From contig NZ_JACIEH010000003.1 of assembly GCF_014196745.1 (NCBI RefSeq), positions 806,001 to 870,000 of the forward strand: a stretch of DNA of 64,000 nt, given 5' to 3'. The notes under the pieces were generated by a model that searched no databases, was not told the origin of the DNA, and saw only the letters and a list, made by a program, of their open reading frames with translations. Positions 10,121-19,036 of this stretch are shown in pieces (positions within the stretch are counted from its first letter, which is position 1; each line of letters starts with the position of its first letter). Made by a program: the position numbers and the translations under genes. The DNA comes from Sphingomonas kyeonggiensis (GTDB taxonomy: Bacteria > Pseudomonadota > Alphaproteobacteria > Sphingomonadales > Sphingomonadaceae).

Positions 10121-10745
10121 TTCTATAAGCCACGGAAAAGCAAGGGCACGGGGTCGCCCGCGGGCGTTCGATCGCGAAGCGGCGCTGGCCCGCGCGACGC
10201 GCCTGTTCTGGGAAAAGGGCTATGCCGCCACGTCGATCGCAGACCTCACCGAGGCGATGGAGATCGGCGCGCCCAGCCTCTACGCCGCCTTCGGCTCGAA
10301 GGAGGCGCTCTATGTCGAGGCGCTCGGCCATTATCGCGACACGACCGAGGATTTCGTCTGGGCCAACTTCCTCGCGGCCTCCACGGCGCGGGAAGCGGCG
10401 CGGGCGCTGCTGATGGATTCGGCGGCGGCGCTGACCGGCTGCCTCGCCGACATGCCTACCGGCTGCATGGTCACGCTCTCCGCGGTCGGCAGCGAAGGCA
10501 ATGCGGAGCTCGGCGCGCTGGTTCGCTCGGCCCGCGGCGTGGGTTTCGAGCGCCTGCGTGATCGGTTGGAGCGGGGCAGGGACGAAGGCGAGATACCGGC
10601 AAGCGTCGACCTCGATGCGCTCGCCCGCTTCGTGCAGACCATCCAGAACGGCATGTCGATCCTCGCCCGCGACGGGGTCGGCCGGGCCGAGCTCGAAGGC
10701 GTGGCCGAAGTCGCGATGCTGGGCTGGGACGCGCGGACCCGGTAG
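10113..10745 (+). CDS. TetR/AcrR-family transcriptional regulator
   Basis: A 210-residue regulator. The N-terminal helix-turn-helix (about 18-65) reads FDREAALARATRLFWEKGY, then SIADLTEAMEIGAPSLYAAFGSKEALY, a standard TetR_N domain. The C-terminal region (about 85-205), with GCMVTLSAV and MSILARDG, matches the TetR_C subgroup that often controls adjacent dehydrogenases. It is divergent from the SDR gene, with two related palindromes in the 86-base gap. The inducer is unknown. No clear ribosome-binding site precedes the ATG, so expression may be low. Confidence 0.88.
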   Translation: MQNSISHGKARARGRPRAFDREAALARATRLFWEKGYAATSIADLTEAMEIGAPSLYAAFGSKEALYVEALGHYRDTTEDFVWANFLAASTAREAARALLMDSAAALTGCLADMPTGCMVTLSAVGSEGNAELGALVRSARGVGFERLRDRLERGRDEGEIPASVDLDALARFVQTIQNGMSILARDGVGRAELEGVAEVAMLGWDARTR

Positions 10746-10941
10746 CTATCTCCCCAAGGGGTAGAGAGGGAAGAAGCCCGCCGCTTGCAATGTAGGATTT
10801 CGCCTGCTCCATGCTGGTGGATGCAGGCCGCTTTCACTTCCGCCCTCGATCACCCGCGCCGCGGGCACCTGCGCGCGGGGGAAGAATCGGGGCCCCGTGC
10901 CGTAAACTTCGTAAACTTCCACGGGCCGCAGCCCCGGCGAA
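10746..10941. other. Intergenic region between tetR and the 3' end of prsT
   Basis: There is no coding sequence that I can support. The only structure seen is a tandem GTAAACTTC at 10902-10910 and 10911-10919. No convincing terminator stem with a T-run is present for either flanking gene. Confidence 0.5.
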
Positions 10942-13023
10942 TCAGCCGTTCGCCACCGCCAGCGCGGCGGCTCGCTCGGGGAAGCCCGGGTCGGCGAGCG
11001 CTGCCTGGGCGTTCTGCTTCGCCTCCGCCTTGCGGCCGAGCGCGGCATAGACCTGGGCCAGGTGCCAGCGCAGCCCGGCATGCTTGGGGGCCAGGATCAC
11101 GGCCTTCTGCAGCAGCTCCAGCGCGCCGTCCTTGTCGCCGCCCTTGAACAGCGCCCAGCCATAGGCATCGGCGACCGCGGGATTGGCCGGGGCCAGGCCA
11201 TAGGCCGCCTCGCCGAAATCGACGGCGGTGCCGGTCTCGCCCACGCCGGCATAGGCGGCGGCGAGCTCGGCGTTGAGCGCGGCGTCGCCATCGCCGATCT
11301 GCGAGCGGATGTCCTCGAGCGTGTCGATCGCGGCGTCATAGTCGCCGGCGGCGAGCTGCCAGTGCGCCGAGAGGCGTTGCGCGGCGATGTTGACCGGGTT
11401 CTGCGAGAGGAACAGCGCCAGCGCGTTCGCCGCTTCCTCGCGCTTGCCGCCACGGTCGAGGGCATCGACCAGGCGGAGCAGGGTCGGCTCGTCGAAGCGC
11501 AGATCGGCCGCGCGCTTGTAGGCGGCGGCCGCGTCCGCCGGGCGGTTGAGGAGCATCAGCACGTCGCCCAGCACCACCTGCGCGCCGGGGGCGCCGGGGT
11601 TCTTCGCGGCGATGTCCTGGGCCCGGGAAAGGGCGGCGCCCTTGTCGCCATTGGCGATCAGGCCGCGGATCAGCGGGAGCGTCGCCTGGGGATCGTTCGG
11701 CCGCTGGGCCGCATCGGCGGCGAGGGTGGCGGTGCTGTCGTCGGCGCTGAACGCGGCGGACTCGCCCGTCGCCGGGAAGGCCGCGCGGTCGAGGAAGCGC
11801 GAGGCGCTCGCCCGATCGCCGATCCGCTCGAAGCCGCGGGCGACCAGGGTCAGCGCGTAGCTGTCGGCATCGGCGCGGGCGACGACGGGGCGCAGCATGT
11901 CGATGGCGTTGCGCGCGCGGTCGGTACGCAGCAGCGCGACGGCGAGCAGCTTGCGCGCGGTGATGTTCATCGGCTGCATCGCGACCAGGTCGGTCAGTTT
12001 GTCGATCGCCTGCTCATACTCGCCGCGCTCCAGGTCGAGCGTGCCGCCGAGCAGCTTGGTGCCGGGCAGGTCGTCGATCGTGCCGCCGGTCTTTTCCAGG
12101 ATCGTGCGCGACAGGTCGAAATTGCCGGCGCGCGCCGCGATCACGGCCTGGAGATAGAGCGCCTGCGGGCTGCCGGGATGGGCGGCGAGGGCGCGGCGGG
12201 TGGCGGCGATCGCATCGACGGTGCGGCCGGCATCGCCCAGCGTCGCGGCATATTCGATCAGCGCATTGTGGCGCGCCGGATCGCGCTTCAGCGCCTGCTC
12301 GAACCAGGGCAGCGCGGCGACCAGGCCATATTGGCTGCGCACGATCTCGCCGCGCAGCACCAGCGCATCGACCGAGCCGGGCGCGAGCTTGACCGCGCGG
12401 TCCGACGCCTCGGCGGCGCCGCGCAGGTCACCGGCGGCGAAGCGGAAGCGGCCGAGGTCGGTCCACACGCCGGCATCGTTCGGGGCGAGGCGCAAAGCCT
12501 CGGCAAGGGCATTCTGCGCCCCGGCATAGTCGCCGGTGGCAGTCAGTGCGCGGGCGCGGATGCGCAGGCCATAGACCTTCTGGCTGGCCGGGGCCTTGTC
12601 CGCCTCGGCCGGGGCCTTGTCGGTCTTGCCCTGGAGCACCCAGGCCTCGGCGCGCCATTGCGGCACGGCCCTGGCGTCGTACCCGGCGTCCACCGCGCGC
12701 TGGATCTCGCCCTCGGCGCCGACGCCGTCCTGCAGCGCGAGCAGGGCGCGGGCGAGGACGATATGGGCGTTCTCGTTGTCGGGATCGCCGCGCACCGCCT
12801 CGGCCGCCAGGTCGCGGGCGGCGGTGGCGTTGTCCGCCTTGAGCAGTGCCTCGGCCCGGCCGGTCGCCTCGGCGGCGTCGGCGGCGCTCATCTTGCCGGT
12901 GGTCAGCGTGAACCAGCCGATCAGCACGGCGAACAGCACCGCGAGCGCGCCGCCGATCACCAGCACGCCGCGCACGCCGAAGCCCGAGGATTTGGCGCGG
13001 GCGCGCCTATGGCTGGAGGTCAT
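10942..13023 (-). CDS. prsT: XrtA/PEP-CTERM system TPR protein, PrsT-like
   Basis: A 693-residue protein with a single membrane anchor (about 19-42, VRGVLVIGGALAVLFAVLIG). The rest is tetratricopeptide repeats, with TPR-like helices such as AHIVLARALLALQDGVGAEGEI, VWTDLGRFRFAAGDLRGAAEA and PNPAVADAYGWALFKGGDK-type units. The context (prsR, prsK, sugar transferase) identifies it as PrsT of the PEP-CTERM/exosortase A exopolysaccharide system. PrsT proteins are commonly longer (near 900 residues), so this is a short member. Its start overlaps the end of prsR by 17 bases, with GAAGG inside prsR as ribosome-binding site. Confidence 0.82.
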   Translation of the reverse strand: MTSSHRRARAKSSGFGVRGVLVIGGALAVLFAVLIGWFTLTTGKMSAADAAEATGRAEALLKADNATAARDLAAEAVRGDPDNENAHIVLARALLALQDGVGAEGEIQRAVDAGYDARAVPQWRAEAWVLQGKTDKAPAEADKAPASQKVYGLRIRARALTATGDYAGAQNALAEALRLAPNDAGVWTDLGRFRFAAGDLRGAAEASDRAVKLAPGSVDALVLRGEIVRSQYGLVAALPWFEQALKRDPARHNALIEYAATLGDAGRTVDAIAATRRALAAHPGSPQALYLQAVIAARAGNFDLSRTILEKTGGTIDDLPGTKLLGGTLDLERGEYEQAIDKLTDLVAMQPMNITARKLLAVALLRTDRARNAIDMLRPVVARADADSYALTLVARGFERIGDRASASRFLDRAAFPATGESAAFSADDSTATLAADAAQRPNDPQATLPLIRGLIANGDKGAALSRAQDIAAKNPGAPGAQVVLGDVLMLLNRPADAAAAYKRAADLRFDEPTLLRLVDALDRGGKREEAANALALFLSQNPVNIAAQRLSAHWQLAAGDYDAAIDTLEDIRSQIGDGDAALNAELAAAYAGVGETGTAVDFGEAAYGLAPANPAVADAYGWALFKGGDKDGALELLQKAVILAPKHAGLRWHLAQVYAALGRKAEAKQNAQAALADPGFPERAAALAVANG

Positions 13024-14365
13024 AGGCCTTCATCAGATCATAGAGGGTGGGACGGCTGATGCCGAGCAGACGGGCGGTGCCGGAGATATTGCCCTCGGCG
13101 CGGGCGAGCGCATGACGGATCGCCTTGCGATCGGCGAGCTCGCGCGCGGCCTTGAGGTTGACCGGCTCGATCTCCGCCTGTGCCCCGAGATCGAGATCGC
13201 TGGCGGTGACGTGCTTGCCCTCGGCCATGATCGCCGCGCGTTTCACGCGGTTCTCGAGCTCGCGGACATTGCCCGGCCAGCCCCAGGCGTCGATCGCGGC
13301 GAGCGCATCGGGGGCGAAGCTGCGCGCAATCGTGTTCATCTGGGCGGCATATTTCTGGAGGAAGTGCCGTGCGAGCAGCCCGGCGTCACCCGGCCTTTCG
13401 GCCAGGCTCGGGATGCGCACGACGATCTCGGCGAGGCGGTAATAGAGGTCTTCGCGGAAGCGATTGTCGGCGACCATCGCGTCGATGTCCTGGTGCGTCG
13501 CGCAGACGATGCGGGTGTCCACCGCGATCGCCTGGCGCCCGCCGACCCGCTCGATCACCCGCTCCTGCAGGAAGCGCAGCAGCTTGACCTGCAGGGGAAG
13601 CGGCACGTCGCCGATCTCGTCGAGGAACAGCGTCCCCCCTTGCGCGAGCTCGATCTTGCCCTCGGTGGTTTTCACCGCGCCGGTGAAGGCGCCCTTCTCG
13701 TGACCGAACAGTTCCGATTCGAGGAGGGTTTCGGGGATCGCTGCGCAGTTGATCGCGACGAAGCGGCCCTTCCGCCCGCTCTTGTCGTGCAGCCCGCGGG
13801 CGAGCAGCTCCTTGCCGGTGCCGCTGGCGCCGAGCAGCATGACGGACACGTCGGCGCTGGCGACACGCTCGATCGTGCGGGTGACCTTGAGCATCTCGGG
13901 CGCGCCGGTCAGCATGCCGCCGAGCACCGCGCCTGCCTCGACCCGCTCGGCGAGGCGGCGGTTCTCGGCCTCCAGCGCATGGACGTGGAAGGCACGCGCG
14001 ACGATCAGCCCCAGCGCGTCGATGTCGATCGGCTTCTGGTAGAAGTCCCAGGCACCCAGCGAGATCGCGCGCAGCATCGATTCATGCGCACCGTGCCCCG
14101 AGGCGACGATCACCTTGGTGTCGGGCCGCAGCGACAGGATGGTCTCGAGCGTGGCGAAGCCTTCGGTGGTGCCGTCTGGATCGGGCGGCAGGCCGAGGTC
14201 GAGCGTGACCACCGGCGGCTCCTCGGCGCGCAGCACCGTGACAGCTTCCTCGCGGGTGGAGGCGGTGAAGATCTCATAGCCGTCATAGGCCCAGCGCAGC
14301 TGGCGCTGGAGCCCGGCATCGTCCTCGACGATGAGGAGCTTGGGCAGGGCGCGGGTGTCGCTCAT
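13007..14365 (-). CDS. prsR: PEP-CTERM-box response regulator PrsR (sigma-54 activator)
   Basis: A 452-residue activator. The receiver domain (1-125) has phosphoacceptor Asp56 in LDLGLPPDPDG and Lys111. The AAA domain (about 150-375) has Walker A GASGTGKE (179-186), the sigma-54 contact loop GAFTGA (225-230) and GGTLFLDEIGD. A Fis-type helix-turn-helix ends the protein (ISGTARLLGISRPTLYDLMK). PrsR activates sigma-54 promoters of exopolysaccharide and PEP-CTERM genes. The start overlaps prsK by four bases (ATGA), giving a tight kinase-regulator pair. I found no convincing -24/-12 promoter in the nearby intergenic region. Confidence 0.93.
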   Translation of the reverse strand: MSDTRALPKLLIVEDDAGLQRQLRWAYDGYEIFTASTREEAVTVLRAEEPPVVTLDLGLPPDPDGTTEGFATLETILSLRPDTKVIVASGHGAHESMLRAISLGAWDFYQKPIDIDALGLIVARAFHVHALEAENRRLAERVEAGAVLGGMLTGAPEMLKVTRTIERVASADVSVMLLGASGTGKELLARGLHDKSGRKGRFVAINCAAIPETLLESELFGHEKGAFTGAVKTTEGKIELAQGGTLFLDEIGDVPLPLQVKLLRFLQERVIERVGGRQAIAVDTRIVCATHQDIDAMVADNRFREDLYYRLAEIVVRIPSLAERPGDAGLLARHFLQKYAAQMNTIARSFAPDALAAIDAWGWPGNVRELENRVKRAAIMAEGKHVTASDLDLGAQAEIEPVNLKAARELADRKAIRHALARAEGNISGTARLLGISRPTLYDLMKAYDLQP

Positions 14366-16419
14366 GCGGCGCGTCCCATTCCCAGGTCGGCGGGGTGCGC
14401 GGCCTTGAGGATCACGCGGAAGCGCGTTCCCTTGCCTTCGCGCGAGGTCACTTCGATCTGGCCCTCCATGGCCTGGGTAAGCTGGCGCGCCTCGAAGGCG
14501 CCGATGCCGAACCCGCCTTCCTTCGACGAGACGAAGGGCTTGAACAATCTGTCGCGGATGAAGGCGGGCGACATGCCGCAGCCCTGGTCGATCACGTCGA
14601 TCGCCACCCGCTCGCCATCGGCCGAGACCGACAGCGTGACTGGCTCGTTCGCCGGGCTCGCTTCGATCGCGTTCTGGACGAGATGGCCGAGCAACTGCTC
14701 GAGGCTGATCGGATCGGCATGCGCGATGGCGCTCTGCACACCGGCGGTCACCACCGGGTGCTGGCCCTTGCGCTGCCCGGCGACGCGTTCGACCAGCGCG
14801 ACGACCTCGATCGCGTGCGGTGCCTCGGCGCGGCCGCGATGATGCTGGGAAAGGCGCGCGAGCAGCGCGTTCATCCGCTCCGCCGAATTCTGCAGCGTCG
14901 CGACCATGTCGGCGCGGAACTCGGGCTTGTCGGCATGGCGTTCGGCATTGCGGGCGGTGAGGGTCAGCTGGCTCACGAGATTCTTGATGTCATGGAGGAT
15001 GAAGGCGAAGCGGCGGTTGAACTCTTCGAAGCGCTGGGCCTCGGCCAGCGCGTCCTGCGCCTTGGATTCGGCGAGGTAGGACGCGACCTGACGGCCGGCG
15101 ACCTTGAGCAGGTCGAAATCCTCCCAGTCGAGCGCGCGGTCGAGCGCAGGCCGGGCGAGCAGGATCGCGCCGGCGAGCTCGGCCAGATGCGGCAGCGGGA
15201 CGATCGCCCAGGCCTCGGGCAGGTCGAGCATCCATTGCGGCACGGCGACGGCATCGACATGATCCTCGCTGCGGCGGACCGCATCGAGCTCGATGATCCG
15301 GCCGGTCAGCTGGAGATGCTCGCTCAATGCCGTGTCGCTGGCGATAGGCGGCGTCGCATGATCCCAGTTCCAGCGCGCGCCGATGCCGAGCCCGCCTGCA
15401 TCGGGCACCAGCAGCATGCCGGACGGACTTTCGGTGAGGTCGGCGATCGCCTTGACGATACGTTCGTCGAGCGCGGCGCCGCCTTGGGGAGCGCCCAAAG
15501 TCTCGGTGAAGCGCATCCATTCGGTGCGATAGTCGTAGCGGTGGCGGAAGAGATGCTTGGCCAGCTTCACCTTCAGCCAGGCGCGCAGCCAGCTATTGGC
15601 GACGAGCGTCAGGATCGCCGCGGTGGAGCCGAGCACGAAGGCGGTCTGGAGGATGCGGGCATTGGCACCGCCCACCGTGGCGATGGCCGAGGTGGCGAGC
15701 GCGAGCAGCGCGAAATAGGCGCCGACCGCGACCAGCGACAGCGACTGGTAGGTGACCGCGCGGGAAACCTCGATCTTCCACTCGCCCTTGCGCTGGAGTG
15801 CCGCCCCGATCGCGAGCGCGATGGCGAGATAGGCGAGCCCGCGCAGCGCCAACGGCTCGATCCGCCATTCGGCGGCGAGATAGGCGAAGGTGTAGAGCCC
15901 GAACTCGGCACACCACATGCACGCGAGCGCGATCACCAGCGTGCGCAGCGGCCCGCTGGTGGCCGGACCCAGCGCCGACCAGAGCGCCTGGACCAATACC
16001 AGCGCGGCCACCGCGACGAGCATCCGCATCAGCACCGCGGCATTGGCGGTCTGCGCCGTCGCGCCGGGATCGGGATGGACATAGGCGATGAGCGTGAGCG
16101 TCACGGCGGCGATCTGGACCAGGGCGACCACGCCATAGACCGTGCCGAGCGCGATCGGCGGCCGGGTCTGCGCGTCGCGCCGATGCAGCACGAGCATGAA
16201 GCCCAGCCAGGCGAGGTTGCGCAGCGTCTCGGCGAACCAGCTCGCGACGTCGGTCGATCCGATGCCGGCAATGGCGAGCGCCCAGAGCGCGGTGGTCGCC
16301 AGCGCAAAGGCGAGCGGGCGGCGCGGCAGCCCGGCGATATCGGTGCGCCATGCCCAGAAGGCGAGCGCTCCGAACAGCAGCGCGGCGAGCGCGTGCAGCC
16401 AGAGCAGCAAAGCGGCCAT
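14362..16419 (-). CDS. prsK: XrtA/PEP-CTERM system histidine kinase PrsK
   Basis: A 685-residue membrane kinase. About eight hydrophobic helices span residues 1-275. A GAF-like domain follows at about 315-450. The dimerisation helix has FAFILHDIKNLVSQL, with His476 as phosphoacceptor. The ATPase domain has LVQNAIEAS, DQGCGMS and GGFGIGAFEA. This architecture is diagnostic of PrsK, which pairs with PrsR to control the PEP-CTERM/exopolysaccharide regulon. It lies one base upstream of the coding end of nothing else: the sugar transferase stop is adjacent at 16420, so the four genes form one minus-strand unit. Confidence 0.92.
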   Translation of the reverse strand: MAALLLWLHALAALLFGALAFWAWRTDIAGLPRRPLAFALATTALWALAIAGIGSTDVASWFAETLRNLAWLGFMLVLHRRDAQTRPPIALGTVYGVVALVQIAAVTLTLIAYVHPDPGATAQTANAAVLMRMLVAVAALVLVQALWSALGPATSGPLRTLVIALACMWCAEFGLYTFAYLAAEWRIEPLALRGLAYLAIALAIGAALQRKGEWKIEVSRAVTYQSLSLVAVGAYFALLALATSAIATVGGANARILQTAFVLGSTAAILTLVANSWLRAWLKVKLAKHLFRHRYDYRTEWMRFTETLGAPQGGAALDERIVKAIADLTESPSGMLLVPDAGGLGIGARWNWDHATPPIASDTALSEHLQLTGRIIELDAVRRSEDHVDAVAVPQWMLDLPEAWAIVPLPHLAELAGAILLARPALDRALDWEDFDLLKVAGRQVASYLAESKAQDALAEAQRFEEFNRRFAFILHDIKNLVSQLTLTARNAERHADKPEFRADMVATLQNSAERMNALLARLSQHHRGRAEAPHAIEVVALVERVAGQRKGQHPVVTAGVQSAIAHADPISLEQLLGHLVQNAIEASPANEPVTLSVSADGERVAIDVIDQGCGMSPAFIRDRLFKPFVSSKEGGFGIGAFEARQLTQAMEGQIEVTSREGKGTRFRVILKAAHPADLGMGRAA

Positions 16420-17808
16420 TTAGCGTGCGCCTTCGGGGAACAGCACGACGCGGATGGTCTGGAGGAGGATCAGCACGTCGAGGAAGGGCGAATAATTCTT
16501 CGCGTAATAGAGGTCGTATTCGAGCTTCTGGCGCGAATCCTCGATCGAGGCGCCATAGGGATAGTTGATCTGTGCCCAGCCGGTGATGCCCGGCTTCACC
16601 ATGTGGCGTTCGGCATAATAAGGCAGCTTGGTCTCGAGATCCTCGACGAACTGGGGGCGCTCGGGGCGCGGGCCGACAAAGCTCATCTCGCCCTTGAGCA
16701 CGCTCCAGCATTGCGGCAGCTCGTCGACCCGCGTCTTGCGGATGATCTTGCCGATGCGGGTGATGCGCGGATCGTCCTTCTCCGCCCACACCGCCTGGCC
16801 GTTCACTTCGGCATCCTGGCGCATCGAGCGCAGCTTGATGACGTCGAAGCCGGTGCCATAAAGGCCGACGCGGCGCTGGCGGTAGAATGCCGGGCCCCGG
16901 CTCTCCAGCTTGATCAGTATCGCGGTGAGCAGGATGATCGGCAGCATCAGGGCGAGCAGCACCGCGCTCGCGGTGATGTCGAACAGCCGCTTGAACATGC
17001 TCGAGAGCATGCGCCCCGAGGAGAAGCCGTCCGAGAAGATCAGCCAGCTGGGATTGACGCTGTCCAGGTCGACGCGGCCGGTCTCTCGTTCGAGGAAGGT
17101 CGAGATCTCGTTGACGTGCACGCCCGTGGTCTTGATGCGCAGCAGATCCTTGAGCGGCAGTGCGTTGCGGCGCTCTTCCAGCGCGAGCACCACTTCGCTG
17201 GCGTTGAGCACCACGACATGGTCGGCGAGATTGTAGATCGCGTCGCGCGCGATGGCCTCGGGGATCACGCGATTGGCCTCGCTCATCGAAACATAGCCGA
17301 CCACGACGAAGCCCGCGCCGGGGGTCTTGGACAGGTCCTTGAGCCGCTGCGCGCGGGCGCCTGCGCCGAGCACGACGATGCGGCGCTTGAACGCCTGGCT
17401 GCCCAGGGCCTTGCCGAGCAGGATGCGCAGCGCGATCAGCGAGGCGATCGAGCAGCCCATCGCGTAGAGCAGGTTGGAGCGCCAGAAGCCGATCTCGGGG
17501 ATCAGGAAATAGAGGACGCTGAGACCGATCACGCCCAGCGAGATCGCCACGATCAGCCGCGCCACCGCATAGCGCAGCGACTGGAGCGCGTCGGCGCCAT
17601 AGACGCCGACCGACATCATCGCGACTTCGAGGAACAGCGCATAGCTGACGAGTTGCGGCCAGCGCGTCTGCACGGGCGGCAGGCCGATGCCCAGTTGGTG
17701 CGCGCGCAGCATCCAGCCGAGCTCGCCCGACACCGCCAGCAGCAGGATATCGAGAAAGCCGAGCAGCAGCACGGCATTGGGCACGTAATGCTTGAACAGC
17801 CGGATCAT
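16420..17808 (-). CDS. Exopolysaccharide undecaprenyl-phosphate sugar transferase (XrtA/PEP-CTERM system)
   Basis: A 462-residue polyprenol-phosphate hexose-1-phosphate transferase that starts repeat-unit assembly at the inner membrane. Four N-terminal helices span about 10-130, a Rossmann-like middle begins RRIVVLGAGARAQ, and one further helix lies near 285. The catalytic C-terminal domain has FDVIKLRSMRQDAE, RVDELPQCWSVLKGEMSFVGPRPE and VKPGITGWAQINYPYG. The ATG at 17808 follows AGGTG. An open frame continues upstream to 18159 but overlaps the divergent guanylyltransferase, so it is rejected. It heads the operon with prsK, prsR and prsT. Confidence 0.9.
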   Translation of the reverse strand: MIRLFKHYVPNAVLLLGFLDILLLAVSGELGWMLRAHQLGIGLPPVQTRWPQLVSYALFLEVAMMSVGVYGADALQSLRYAVARLIVAISLGVIGLSVLYFLIPEIGFWRSNLLYAMGCSIASLIALRILLGKALGSQAFKRRIVVLGAGARAQRLKDLSKTPGAGFVVVGYVSMSEANRVIPEAIARDAIYNLADHVVVLNASEVVLALEERRNALPLKDLLRIKTTGVHVNEISTFLERETGRVDLDSVNPSWLIFSDGFSSGRMLSSMFKRLFDITASAVLLALMLPIILLTAILIKLESRGPAFYRQRRVGLYGTGFDVIKLRSMRQDAEVNGQAVWAEKDDPRITRIGKIIRKTRVDELPQCWSVLKGEMSFVGPRPERPQFVEDLETKLPYYAERHMVKPGITGWAQINYPYGASIEDSRQKLEYDLYYAKNYSPFLDVLILLQTIRVVLFPEGAR

Positions 17809-17974
17809 GGGCACCTGCTCTAAGGCAGAAGTGTAAACAAATCCGACATGGTCGGCATTGCCCGGCGGCCGACGGAATTTTCCTGAACCGATTTCGAAAC
17901 CGCAGTGAAATCCAAGTGTTTGACCGACGGGGCAATTCGTCGCATTGCAACAAGCATCAGGAGGTCCGAAGCTC
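17809..17974. promoter_or_regulatory. Divergent intergenic region between the sugar transferase and guanylyltransferase genes
   Basis: Both strands must carry a promoter here, since the genes run apart. AGGAGG stands ten bases before the plus-strand start. I searched by eye for the -24/-12 sigma-54 consensus that PrsR would need. The nearest candidate (TGG...TTGC near 17859-17871) has the wrong spacing. No clear -35/-10 pair stands out. Confidence 0.4.
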
Positions 17975-19036
17975 ATGCCGGATTCGAAGCCGATCGTTCC
18001 TGTCATCCTGTCGGGAGGATCGGGTACCAGACTCTGGCCGATGTCGCGGGCAGAGAAACCCAAGCAGCTTTTGTCGCTCACCGCCGAGGAGACGATGCTG
18101 CAGCTCACCGCACGGCGAGCTTCGGGCGAGCGTTTCGGGGCGCCGATCGTCGTCGCCAATGCGCATCATGCCGACATGGTCGAGGAGCAGCTTGCCGCCG
18201 CGGACAGCGTCGCGCGTGCGCTGGTGCTCGAGCCCATCGGGCGGAACACGGCGCCTGCCATCGCGCTCGCCGCCATCGCTGCGGGCGGTGGGGCCGAGCC
18301 GCTGCTGGTGATGCCTTCCGATCACGTCATCGCCGATGTCGATGCCTTCCACGCCGCCATCCAGGCCGCGCTGCCGCTGGTGCGCGACGGCTGGCTGGTC
18401 ACTTTCGGCATCACGCCCGATTCGGCCGAGACCGGCTATGGCTGGATCAAGGTCGGCGAGGCGATCGGCGAGGGCGTGCACCGGGTCGAACGCTTCGTCG
18501 AGAAGCCGCCGCGCGACAAGGCGGAGGAGATGCTCGCCCAGGGCGGGCATACCTGGAACGGCGGCATCTTCCTGTTCCGCGCGGACATCTATCTGGGTGC
18601 CCTGTCCAGCTATGCGCCCGAGATGCTCGCGGCCGCCCAGGCATCGATGGAGAAGGGCCGGCGCGAAGGGGCGCGGATCTGGCCCGATGCCGACAGCTTC
18701 GCGGCGAGCCCCTCCGACTCGATAGACTATGCCGTGATGGAAAAGGCGCCGCGCGTGGCGGTGGTGCCGGTGACGATGGGCTGGAGCGACGTCGGCAGCT
18801 GGGATGCGCTCCACGCGATCAGCCATGCCGATGCCGGCGGCAATGTCGTGCGCGGCGACGCGGTGGTGATCGAGAGCAGCAACTGCCTGGTTCGCGTCGA
18901 GTCCGGAAAGCGTGTCGCCCTGGTCGGCGTCGAGGACCTGATCGTGGTTGCCTCGGGTGATGACATCCTCGTCCTGCCACGCGGCCGCAGCCAGGAAGTG
19001 AAGAAGATCATCGAGGCGATGCGGAAGGGCGACTAG
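17975..19036 (+). CDS. Mannose-1-phosphate guanylyltransferase
   Basis: A 353-residue nucleotidyltransferase that makes GDP-mannose from mannose-1-phosphate and GTP for polysaccharide synthesis. The pyrophosphorylase signature GGSGTRLWPMSRAEKPKQLL is near the N-terminus, followed by EPIGRNTAPAIALAA and VMPSDHVIAD. The sugar-binding site includes FVEKP and WNGGIFLFRA. It lacks the C-terminal cupin isomerase domain of long ManC enzymes. The start is set by CAGGAGG upstream of the ATG at 17975. It is divergent from the sugar transferase, which fits a shared exopolysaccharide role. Its TAG stop shares CTAG with the convergent sulfotransferase. Confidence 0.92.
   Translation: MPDSKPIVPVILSGGSGTRLWPMSRAEKPKQLLSLTAEETMLQLTARRASGERFGAPIVVANAHHADMVEEQLAAADSVARALVLEPIGRNTAPAIALAAIAAGGGAEPLLVMPSDHVIADVDAFHAAIQAALPLVRDGWLVTFGITPDSAETGYGWIKVGEAIGEGVHRVERFVEKPPRDKAEEMLAQGGHTWNGGIFLFRADIYLGALSSYAPEMLAAAQASMEKGRREGARIWPDADSFAASPSDSIDYAVMEKAPRVAVVPVTMGWSDVGSWDALHAISHADAGGNVVRGDAVVIESSNCLVRVESGKRVALVGVEDLIVVASGDDILVLPRGRSQEVKKIIEAMRKGD

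Noticed and set aside
10902..10919. Tandem GTAAACTTC as an iteron or phage attachment site
   Set aside because: Only two short copies exist, with no integrase, replication gene or tRNA nearby.
11062..13059. 665-codon open frame opposite prsT
   Set aside because: The composition is typical of an antisense shadow (Gly/Arg/Ala/Asp-rich), while the minus-strand frame shows TPR repeats and a membrane anchor.
14395..17823. 1142-codon open frame on the plus strand opposite prsK and the sugar transferase
   Set aside because: It is a shadow frame created by GC-rich codon bias. Its translation is Arg/Gln/His/Asp-rich with no motifs, while the minus strand has well-formed kinase and transferase domains.
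17859..17871. Possible sigma-54 -24/-12 promoter for the exopolysaccharide genes
   Set aside because: GG and GC lie eight bases apart instead of ten, so spacing is wrong.
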